Shown here: positions 16,638-23,279 of the stretch, piece after piece
How positions within the stretch are numbered: the stretch's first letter is position 1
Layout of the letters: each line of letters begins with the position of its first letter
Assembly: GCA_964650485.1 (NCBI GenBank)
Contig: CAZYTX010000013.1
Coordinates: forward strand, 10,865 to 74,864
Source: CAZYTX01 sp964650485
Lineage (GTDB): Bacteria; RBG-13-61-14; DATKZS01
Length of the DNA stretch: 64,000 nucleotides
Direction: 5' to 3'
Position numbers and translations under genes: made by a program
Notes under the pieces: model-generated
Database searches by the model: none
Told to the model about the DNA's origin: nothing
What the model saw: the letters and a program-made list of their open reading frames with translations, nothing else

Positions 16638-16900
16638 TCCGGTCTTGGCTTTCCAGGGCCGGGACACGCTTGCCTCACGGGCGGGTCTGCCCCCGCTGCT
16701 GCCGCCGGACTCCATAACTGCTTCTATGATCATGGTAAGAGGTCCATGATCGCGGATCTGCAGGCCGAGCTTTTGATGTCACTCAAACGCTTGTTGTAAG
16801 CCATGCACTATATACTGAATACAGATACCGGGTCGTCACTCTTCCTTATATCAGTGAACTGAGAACTGAAAACTGACGACTTTTAGCCCTATATACTTTT

Positions 16901-16930
16901 TGCCGTGGCGTGGTTGCGCAAAAAGCAGCT
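16901..16930 (+). repeat. Partial GCCGTGGCG dispersed repeat
   Basis: TGCCGTGGCGTGGTTGCGCA and flanking bases resemble the right half of the copy at 29567 (GCCGTGGCGCCGTTGCGTCA). Divergent and partial. Confidence 0.4.
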
Positions 16931-16940
16931 CTCCCTCGTT

Positions 16941-16971
16941 TACGACTTCGCCAGCGCTTCGTCGCACAAGC
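16941..16971 (-). repeat. Second-hairpin fragment of the double-hairpin repeat
   Basis: On the minus strand this reads GCTTGTGCGACGAAGCG... and closely matches the second hairpin of the copy at 38121-38196 (GCTTGTGCGACTGAGCG...). The CCCACATAGC hairpin is absent, so this is a fragment or a separate half. Confidence 0.5.
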
Positions 16972-17082
16972 ATCGCTCCTTTTGATTTGACAGCCCTGAA
17001 ATAGTGTGATAAAAAAGTGCATGTTTCTTTATGGGCTGGCGGGTCATGGTCCCGTGCGGTCCGGGCCTAGAAGTAGCCGACG

Positions 17083-17352
17083 ATGTCCCCGAAAAAAAAG
17101 CCCGGCACCAGGCGCAAGCGCTACATGGAAATCCTGGAGTACAGCTACGTGGGCATGGAGATGGGCTTTGCGGTGATGATCGGCGCGGGCATAGGCTGGT
17201 ACCTGGACGCCAAGGTCTTTGACGGAAGGACGGTGCCGTGGCTAACGCTGCTCTTCCTTTTCCTGGGCATGGCCGCGGCCGGGCGCGCGTTTTACCGCAC
17301 GGCGAAGAAGATGCGCCAGAGTATGAGGGAAGGGGAGGACGGGCAAGGATAG
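17083..17352 (+). CDS. atpZ: ATP synthase accessory protein AtpZ
   Basis: Small 89-residue membrane protein at the head of the atp cluster. Seen: a basic N terminus, two hydrophobic helices (MEMGFAVMIGAGIGWYLDA and VPWLTLLFLFLGMAAAGRA) and the AtpZ/AtpI-type glycine-rich turn GxGxGWYLD. AtpZ works with AtpI in assembling the c-ring and was proposed to handle Mg2+/Ca2+. It is followed without a gap by atpI, whose frame is open across the atpZ stop. No ribosome site stands out before the ATG, although CCGACGATGTCC lacks competing starts nearby. Confidence 0.82.
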   Translation: MSPKKKPGTRRKRYMEILEYSYVGMEMGFAVMIGAGIGWYLDAKVFDGRTVPWLTLLFLFLGMAAAGRAFYRTAKKMRQSMREGEDGQG

Positions 17353-17765
17353 AGACACGGCCGGAACACGAGGAGCTCTTAAGGCGGATCGGGCTTTGCA
17401 TCGCCCTCTACGCCGTCGCCGGCGGTGGCCTGGGGCTTTTGTTCTTCGACCTCGGGGTGATGGCCGGGGTGCTCTCCGGCGGTGTGATCATGTACTTTAA
17501 CCTCCGGTGGCTCTCCTCCATTGTGAGGGGATTTATCGGGGGCGCCGAGGGCAAGGCCGGGTTTTACACGAAGCTCATCCTGAAGGAGCTTTTGCTCTTC
17601 GGGGGGGTGGGCGCACTTGCGGGCTTCCGGCTGGTTGACGCCTTCGGTCTCCTGGCCGGTCTTTTCAGCCTGCCGGTGAGCGTGGTGGTCATGGGCCTGG
17701 CCCCTTATACTGGCCTGCGTGAGAGGGGCCCGGGCGAAGATGGGCCCGGAGCTGAAGGGAAGTAA
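17349..17765 (+). CDS. atpI: ATP synthase subunit I (AtpI-like)
   Basis: Assembly factor for the ATP synthase c-ring. From residue 15 on, the product shows four hydrophobic helices in the AtpI pattern (ALYAVAGGGLGLLFFDLG, GVLSGGVIMYFNLRWLS, LLLFGGVGALAGF, LFSLPVSVVVMGLAPY). The start is unusual. The only canonical in-frame start upstream is GTG 17238, deep inside atpZ. The frame instead has ATA at 17349, overlapping the atpZ stop as ATAG, with GGGGAGG 11 bases upstream. I tentatively start there (138 residues). The atpB gene follows 24 bases later. Confidence 0.72.
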   Translation: METRPEHEELLRRIGLCIALYAVAGGGLGLLFFDLGVMAGVLSGGVIMYFNLRWLSSIVRGFIGGAEGKAGFYTKLILKELLLFGGVGALAGFRLVDAFGLLAGLFSLPVSVVVMGLAPYTGLRERGPGEDGPGAEGK

Positions 17766-17789
17766 ACCGCGGTAGGAAGGAGTTATAAG

Positions 17790-18545
17790 ATGCCGCATGG
17801 ATTCACGATCGCGACCCTGTTACTCGGTCCGGCTAAGACGGTGAACAAGCTCTTCGGCGGGCCCGTCCAGTGGACGCCCCTGTTCCACGCTTTTCTTTCA
17901 ACCCTGCTGTTGCTGCTGCTGGTGTTGCTGGTGCGCTCGAGAGTGATGCGCAAGGGCGACGACGTGCTCCCGGACGAGGGCCCCACCCTGCAGAACGTTG
18001 CCGAGGGCCTGATGCAGTTCATGATGCGCCTTATGGAGGACATCCTCGGTCCCGATTACCGCAAGTACGTGCCCATCGTGCTGGGGCTCTGGTTCTACAT
18101 TTTGTTCGCCAACATGTTCGGGCTGCTGCCGTACTTCGCGCCGGCCACGGACAAGTGGAGCGTGACCATCTCCATGGCCATCGTGGTCTTCGTGCTCACC
18201 CACGTGTACGGGGTGCAGGCACACGGCCTGGGCTACTTCAAGCACTTCGTAAGCCCGGTGTGGCCTCCCAACATACTCTTTATCATCATGGCCCCCATCT
18301 ACTTCGTGATCGAGACCATCGGGCACTTCGCCAGGATACTCTCTCTCAGCATCCGGCTGATGGCCAACATGACCGCGGACCATACCGTGGTCACCATATT
18401 CCTCATGCTGCTGGCGCCCTTGGTGCCGGCCTTCTTCACCGGGCTGGGAATAATCGTGTGCTTCTTGCAGGCGTTCATCTTCGCCATCCTGGCAACCATA
18501 TACTTCTCATTGGCTGTGAGCCACGAGGAGGGAGAGGAGCATTAG
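17790..18545 (+). CDS. atpB: ATP synthase F0 subunit a
   Basis: Membrane stator subunit that forms the two ion half-channels beside the c-ring. The 251-residue product contains the essential Arg in LSLSIRLMANMTADHTVV near residue 190 and the FGLLPYFAPATD segment near 110, with about six helices. AGGAAGG before the ATG gives a good ribosome site. It is third in atpZ-atpI-atpB-atpE. The b, delta and F1 genes are not in the window, matching the split arrangement seen in many deltaproteobacteria. Confidence 0.96.
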   Translation: MPHGFTIATLLLGPAKTVNKLFGGPVQWTPLFHAFLSTLLLLLLVLLVRSRVMRKGDDVLPDEGPTLQNVAEGLMQFMMRLMEDILGPDYRKYVPIVLGLWFYILFANMFGLLPYFAPATDKWSVTISMAIVVFVLTHVYGVQAHGLGYFKHFVSPVWPPNILFIIMAPIYFVIETIGHFARILSLSIRLMANMTADHTVVTIFLMLLAPLVPAFFTGLGIIVCFLQAFIFAILATIYFSLAVSHEEGEEH

Positions 18546-18619
18546 ATAGTTTAGCGTTGGGGGCTGGCTCCAGCCCCGGCAAAAAATATAAAGAGCATCA
18601 GGGTAAGGGTAAAGGGTAA

Positions 18620-18642
18620 CCCACATAGCTCTGCTATGTGGG
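18620..18642 (+). repeat. Perfect hairpin repeat between atpB and atpE
   Basis: CCCACATAGC and GCTATGTGGG form a perfect ten-base stem around TCT. It is the first hairpin of the dispersed double-hairpin family, here followed by GCGG and an A-rich stretch before the atpE ribosome site. It is not a terminator by itself, because no U tract follows. Confidence 0.8.
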
Positions 18643-18675
18643 CGGAAAAAAAACAAAGGAAAGGAGTAGAGGAAG

Positions 18676-19002
18676 ATGACGAGGAAAATTTTCGTGGCGT
18701 TCGCAGTACTGGCGCTCTCGGTCCTGGTGTGCGACCAGGCCATGGCCGCGACCGAAGGCGGCGTGGGCAGGTTCATGGACTTCGCACTGGGTCTGGCCGG
18801 CCTGGGGATGGGCATCGCCACCTTTGGAGGCGCCATCGCCCAGGGGCGGCTGGGTTCGGCAACACTCGAGGGCATAGCAAGGAACCCGGGCGCTTCCGAC
18901 CGGATGTTCGTCCCCATGGTCCTGGGACTGGTTCTTATCGAGTCCCTGGTCATTTACTCGCTGGTGGTGGAGATCCTGATCGTTGTAAAATGGTCTCCGT
19001 GA
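18676..19002 (+). CDS. atpE: ATP synthase F0 subunit c
   Basis: Ring-forming proteolipid that carries the coupling ion. The 108-residue product begins with a signal-peptide-like extension (MTRKIFVAFAVLALSVLVC...AMA), then the usual hairpin of two helices around the polar loop ARNPGASDRM. The ion-binding Glu is in the second helix, in LIESLVIYSL. A Gln in helix one (GAIAQGRLG), the Ser after the Glu and the Tyr four residues on match ligands of sodium-binding rings, but the residue after the Ser is Leu instead of Thr. Coupling ion is therefore open. The gene ends the cluster and is followed by a terminator. Confidence 0.95.
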   Translation: MTRKIFVAFAVLALSVLVCDQAMAATEGGVGRFMDFALGLAGLGMGIATFGGAIAQGRLGSATLEGIARNPGASDRMFVPMVLGLVLIESLVIYSLVVEILIVVKWSP

Positions 19003-19021
19003 TCGGCGGACACTGAAAAGC

Positions 19022-19052
19022 AAAAAAGGCTCTCCAGGCGGGGGCCTTTTTT
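19022..19052 (+). terminator. Rho-independent terminator after atpE
   Basis: AAAAAAGGC and GCCTTTTTT flank a short GC-rich stem-loop, ending in a T run twenty bases after the atpE stop. Confidence 0.8.
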
Positions 19053-19150
19053 AATGGTGCGCCATTTTGATTTTGATTTGCATGGGCAGGTGGGTTAATA
19101 ATATGGAAACGCGCGTGAAAGCTCGGAAGCCTTGATAAACGGAGGCCTAT

Positions 19151-19732
19151 GTGCAAGCGCTCGACGCCATAGTGCTCGCGGGGGAGAGGGAGGGCTCCAT
19201 CCCGGTAATGGGGATGAACAAGGCCTTCCTCCCCTTCAGGGACGAGCCCGGTTTTGAGTTCCTCTACTAATGCTTCCGGGAGAAGATCGTGCGGCACGCC
19301 AACTGCTTCTGCTTCCGGCCGCTCCGGCTCGCCCACGTGATGAAGAGGTACATCCCGGTGATCTACCGGCTCCGTTACCAGAGCCGCTTGCGCAACGTGG
19401 CCGGGGCGATCGTGGAGATGGCCTTCTTGAGCCTGCGGCCGGGCACGGTGTGGCTCTTCTTCGTGCTGGAGGCCTCGGCCCACTCGCACAAGCGGGGCTG
19501 GACCGGGTTGTGCGACCTTCTGCGCAAAGGGCTCCCCCTCCAGTGGGCGGAGCGCCACATATCAAAGGTATTTAGAACCAGGCTGGCCGTGCACGAGACC
19601 GCGGGCCCGGGCCTTGCCCTGGACGTTGACGACGAGAGGGCCTATCAAACCTTCCTTGCCATGATGGACAAGTGGGAGCGCGTCCAGGCGGAGCAGCTCG
19701 ATGCGGCCGGCAACAAGCAGGTTGCCTCCTGA
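19151..19732 (+). pseudogene. Decayed nucleotidyltransferase-family gene
   Basis: From GTG 19151 the frame reads VQALDAIVLAGEREGSIPVM...NKAFLPF, the start of a sugar-phosphate or MobA-like nucleotidyltransferase, then meets TAA at 19268-19270. The same frame continues as CFREKIVRHANCFCFRPLRL and runs to 19732, with RYQSRLRNV and ALDVDDERAYQTF matching the C-terminal part of such proteins as I remember them. The central region, which should hold the catalytic Asp and sugar site, is missing. The whole is 194 codons, where I would expect roughly 300. I read this as one premature stop plus an internal deletion. A short C-terminal protein from ATG 19289 could still be made. Confidence 0.65.
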
Positions 19733-19748
19733 CCAGCGCGGCCGGGCT

Positions 19749-20096
19749 TTACCCGTGGTAGTCGTGGGTGCCTTTTATCACCTTGATCCCGGTCTTGTTC
19801 TCTATCATCGAGGCCATGTCGTCAGGGGTGGTGTAAGGGCATGCCGGCATGGAGTTCACCAGGCACGAGGACAGGTGTATGGCCTCGGGGCTAATCTCGG
19901 AAAGCCTGGCGGCCATGCCCAGGTTGGGCATCAGGGTCTTGCCCGGGCACTCGCACTTTACGAACGCCACCACCTGGCAGGGCTCGTCAAAGCTGCCCTC
20001 GCCAAGGGCCGCGGCCTTGAGGCAGCGCCACTCCCCGGGACACCCGTAGCCGCTGTTCATGTAAGCGCCGCAACCGATTACTGCAACCTTTTTCAT
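19749..20096 (-). CDS. CGGC-domain protein
   Basis: Small 115-residue cytoplasmic protein, probably metal-binding. It has three cysteine groups: CGAYMNSGYGCPGEWRC near the N terminus, KCECPGK in the middle and SSCLVNSMPACPY after it, matching the CGGC domain known from anaerobic bacteria and archaea, whose function has not been established. AGGAGGTGCAG lies just before the ATG. It is on the minus strand between the nucleotidyltransferase remnant and the metallophosphoesterase; the latter is upstream and co-directional. Confidence 0.75.
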   Translation of the reverse strand: MKKVAVIGCGAYMNSGYGCPGEWRCLKAAALGEGSFDEPCQVVAFVKCECPGKTLMPNLGMAARLSEISPEAIHLSSCLVNSMPACPYTTPDDMASMIENKTGIKVIKGTHDYHG

Positions 20097-20167
20097 ACTG
20101 CACCTCCTGTTTTTTTAACACTTCTAAAAGTCATTATACCAGCGCGCGCGTCCCGCTCAAAAATCCT

Positions 20168-21385
20168 TCACGGCAGACGCAGCCGTATGCCCACCACCTC
20201 GGGACGACAAAGGAAGCGGATGCGGGGCGCCCCCCCTCCCTCCATGCCGATCCCTGAGCTCACCACCATGTGGGTGTCCCCCAGCTTGTACTTACCGTGG
20301 AAGTACTTCCTCCCGTACCTGGAGGCTGTGTACATGGGCCCGAAGAAGGGAAGCCTGATCTGACCGCCGTGAGTGTGGCCGGCAACGTAAAGGCTCACAC
20401 CCGCCTCGGCAGCTTCATCCACCATGTCAGGCGAGTGGTGCAAAAGCACCGAGGGACTGCCGTCCGCGCCCTGCATGAGCCTGGCAAGGCTCTCCCCCCG
20501 GCGCCGCAGCTTGCCCTCGCAAGGGATGCCCATGAAAAAAAGCTCGTGACCGCGCACCCGGGCGGCCATGCCGCTATTGTCGAGCAGCACCGCAGGAGTG
20601 TTATTGAGGATGCTCTTAACCCAGGCCCGGTCGTCAACCTCGGGCGTGCCCCGGGACACGTACACCGGCGCCAGCCTGCAAAGCTCGCGCACCACCTCCC
20701 TGCACTGCTCCGCGGTCACACGGTCGTGCACGTACGACAGGTTTGTGAGGTCACCCGGCCAGAGCACCAGGTCCGGGCCGAAGACCCGGGCCAGCTCCAG
20801 CACCCTGGACTCCCTCTTGCCGGCCCGGTCAATATGAAGGTCGCTCAAGACCAGCACCCGGATCTCACCGCCGTGGCCCAGCTCGACGCTCTCCTCCCGC
20901 AGGTCCACCCTGAAGGGCTCGATGATTGAACCGTATACCATGCAGCCCAGGAGAACAAGCTGCACCATCACGTGAAGACCCAGCATCCAGGGCAGAGACA
21001 AAGGAAGGAGTGGAGGGACAACCGAGGCCAGGACGTGGGTCAGACCGAAGAGGAAAAAGGGGCCGCCGAACGGGCTGGGCGAGACGCCAAGGCGCCTGCT
21101 GCGAAAGAGGAGATAAGCCTCGGCTGAAAGGCAAGAGGCCGGGATGGCAAAGGCCCACCCCTGCCAGCCCGGCCATATCATCACCACTCCCAAGAGCGCT
21201 GTCCCGAACAAGCCCATCATGAGCCAGGCGGGCACGAGCTCCATCAAATCCAGCAGCACTATGAAGTTGTGGAAGAGCCTGCCCTTCAGGAAAAAAAGCC
21301 TGGCCGAGGGGAACGCCTTCATCACCATGTACAAGTGTAAATGATTTTTCCGGGGTATTAAACGCCCCGTGCGGACATACGACAA
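20168..21385 (-). CDS. Membrane-anchored metallophosphoesterase
   Basis: YkuE-like calcineurin-fold phosphoesterase. About four membrane helices cover residues 35-155. The catalytic domain has SDLHID (motif DxH), WPGDLTN (motif GD), LLHHSPD and GHTHGGQ near residues 180, 212, 318 and 337. Where most members have GNHD/E it reads SRGTPEVDD, so the catalytic Asn-His pair is missing. The other metal ligands are present, so metal binding is likely but activity may be altered. The start is uncertain: no clear ribosome site precedes ATG 21385, and ATG 21328 or 21322 are alternatives. Likely substrates of relatives are UDP-diacylglucosamine or phospholipid phosphates, not shown here. Confidence 0.82.
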   Translation of the reverse strand: MSYVRTGRLIPRKNHLHLYMVMKAFPSARLFFLKGRLFHNFIVLLDLMELVPAWLMMGLFGTALLGVVMIWPGWQGWAFAIPASCLSAEAYLLFRSRRLGVSPSPFGGPFFLFGLTHVLASVVPPLLPLSLPWMLGLHVMVQLVLLGCMVYGSIIEPFRVDLREESVELGHGGEIRVLVLSDLHIDRAGKRESRVLELARVFGPDLVLWPGDLTNLSYVHDRVTAEQCREVVRELCRLAPVYVSRGTPEVDDRAWVKSILNNTPAVLLDNSGMAARVRGHELFFMGIPCEGKLRRRGESLARLMQGADGSPSVLLHHSPDMVDEAAEAGVSLYVAGHTHGGQIRLPFFGPMYTASRYGRKYFHGKYKLGDTHMVVSSGIGMEGGGAPRIRFLCRPEVVGIRLRLP

Positions 21386-21806
21386 AGATTATGAAACGGT
21401 CCTTGAACTGCACCTCTTGAAGAGGGTGTGATTCATAGAATCCTCCAAGCGCTTCTTTGGAATAAGATCCTCCAGGCCCAGGAATGGCAGAGGATGCTCA
21501 ATTTTGGAGAAGCCGGGAATCGGTCGAGATAGCCACCCTGTCCAGTTTTCCAAGCAACTCTTCCCAATTCGCCCTAAACCAGGAAAATGTGGATGTACTG
21601 AAGGAATCTGTCGGTTGCCGCCCTTTTTTTGGTAAGAGTGGACGTCAGATATATTGATTTTTTCTTTTTGTATATGGAAAGATTTTCATATATATTAATC
21701 GTTTGTGCTTGATGCCGGCTGCAAGTTCACGGAGCCGGTGAAATCCAGGGGCAGAAAAAGGATTTGCGCTTTTGCGCAGGCAACCCCGTGTGAAAAGAGG
21801 ACTGCC
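21386..21806. other. Divergent intergenic region
   Basis: About 420 bases between the metallophosphoesterase and the biotin carboxylase. It is AT-rich near 21640-21700, where TTGTAT (21668-21673) and TATATT (21691-21696) are 17 bases apart and may drive the carboxylase. No gene or structured RNA was recognised. Confidence 0.4.
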
Positions 21807-23261
21807 ATGTCGGGAAACAGGAAGATAAACAAAGTATTGGTGGCCAACCGCGGCGAGATAGCCGTGCGTATCTGCCGGGCCATCCAGGAGGAGGGTCTTA
21901 AGGCGGTTGCGGTTTACGAGGCTCCGGACCAGTATTCCAGGCATCTTCATACGGCTGACGAGGCCATCTGGATAGGCCCCGGCCCCAGAAAGGACTACCT
22001 GGACATCGACCGGATCATCTGGGCGGCCAAGCGCACGGGGTGCGAGGCTCTTCACCCGGGTTACGGCTTCCTGGCCGAAAACCCCGAGCTTGCCAGCGCC
22101 TGCGAAGAGGAGGGCCTTATATTCATCGGTCCGTCTTCTGGGGCTGTAAAGAACCTGGGCGACAAGACCATCGCCCGCAAGCTTGCAATAGAATCGGGGA
22201 CTCCGGTGATCCCCGGCAGCGGCATACTGGCTGAGGGTAAAGAGGGTCTTGAACAGGCGCTTACTTTTGCCGACCAGACGGGGTACCCGCTGATGTTGAA
22301 GGCGGTAGCAGGCGGCGGCGGCCGGGGGATCCGCAGGGTTAACACCGCGGATGAGCTGAAGGCGCAGATAGGGATCGCGGCGCGGGAGGCCAGAAGCGCT
22401 TTCGGTGACCCCAGGCTTTATCTTGAAAAGGGCCTTGTTAAGCCGCGCCACCTGGAGGTGCAGGTGCTCGGTGATCACCACGGCAGCATCATCCACCTGG
22501 GGGCCCGCAACTGCTCCATCCAGCGGCGCCATCAGAAGCTGGTCGAGATCGCACCGGGCCTTGTCAACCCTGACCTTGAAGCCCGTATTTGCCGGACTGC
22601 GCTTGACTACGCGCGTCATTGCGGGTACTCGAACGCCGGCACGGTGGAGTTTTTGCTGGACTCGGACGATAAGTTTTATTTCCTTGAAATAAACACTCGG
22701 CTCCAGGTTGAGCATACTGTGACCGAGATGATAACGGGGGTCGATATCGTGAGACGGCAGATCCGTGTGGCCGAGGGCCTCCCCCTGGACGTGGCCCAGT
22801 CGGAGATTTCGAGCCGCGGGTACGCGATCGAAATGAGGATAAACGCCGAGGACCCGCGTAACAACTTTGCGCCGGAGAGCGGGACCACGGTTTCCGTTTA
22901 CAACTCGCCGGGCGGTCCCGGCATTCGGCTTGACGGGATGGTTTACCAGGGTTACCGCATCCCGGAGGAATACGATTCCTTGCTGGTGAAGCTCACGGTT
23001 TACGGGTTCACCTGGAGCGACACCATAAGCAGGCTGAGAAGAGCCCTTAACGGGTTCGTCATAGTAGGCCCCAAAACCACCATCCCCTTTTACCAGAAGC
23101 TGGTGGAGGAGCCGGAGTTTCAAAACCTCATCATAGACACAGAGTACATTGATCGTCACCCTGAACTTTTCGACTATCAGGACCGGGAGCGAGAGGAGGC
23201 CAGACTGGCCAAACTGCTGGCCGCAATCCATCACAACCGCAGGAACCCCTTTGCAATTTAA
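21807..23261 (+). CDS. Biotin carboxylase subunit
   Basis: Carboxylates the biotin of its partner with ATP and bicarbonate. The 484-residue product shows the full ATP-grasp plan: KVLVANRGEIAVRICRA at the start, HPGYGFLAENPELA near 80, the glycine-rich loop KAVAGGGGRGIRRV near 170, the bicarbonate/biotin-site stretch EINTRLQVEHTVTEM near 300, and the C-terminal RALNGFVIVGPKTTIPF. ATG 21807 follows AAAAGAGG. Eighteen bases separate it from the carboxyltransferase gene, so together they make a two-subunit carboxylase, pyruvate carboxylase-like. AccC-type use in acetyl-CoA carboxylase is less likely given the partner. Confidence 0.92.
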   Translation: MSGNRKINKVLVANRGEIAVRICRAIQEEGLKAVAVYEAPDQYSRHLHTADEAIWIGPGPRKDYLDIDRIIWAAKRTGCEALHPGYGFLAENPELASACEEEGLIFIGPSSGAVKNLGDKTIARKLAIESGTPVIPGSGILAEGKEGLEQALTFADQTGYPLMLKAVAGGGGRGIRRVNTADELKAQIGIAAREARSAFGDPRLYLEKGLVKPRHLEVQVLGDHHGSIIHLGARNCSIQRRHQKLVEIAPGLVNPDLEARICRTALDYARHCGYSNAGTVEFLLDSDDKFYFLEINTRLQVEHTVTEMITGVDIVRRQIRVAEGLPLDVAQSEISSRGYAIEMRINAEDPRNNFAPESGTTVSVYNSPGGPGIRLDGMVYQGYRIPEEYDSLLVKLTVYGFTWSDTISRLRRALNGFVIVGPKTTIPFYQKLVEEPEFQNLIIDTEYIDRHPELFDYQDREREEARLAKLLAAIHHNRRNPFAI

Positions 23262-23279
23262 AAAGGAAGGATCCCGAAC

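Larger units (their letters stand above)
16638..17082. other. Intergenic region with repeat fragments, no gene seen
   Basis: About 445 bases between the glycosyltransferase and atpZ. It holds fragments of two dispersed repeat families (16901-16930 and 16941-16971). No credible coding frame was seen. The atp operon promoter should be here, but no box pair stood out. Confidence 0.5.

Noticed and set aside
17238..17348. GTG 17238 as the start of atpI
   Set aside because: It would put 37 extra residues of unrelated, Arg/Gly-rich sequence, fully inside atpZ, before the first AtpI helix.
21645..23234. Open reading frame of 529 codons on the minus strand
   Set aside because: It is antisense to the biotin carboxylase, whose motifs are complete; the frame is open only because of GC-rich codon use.
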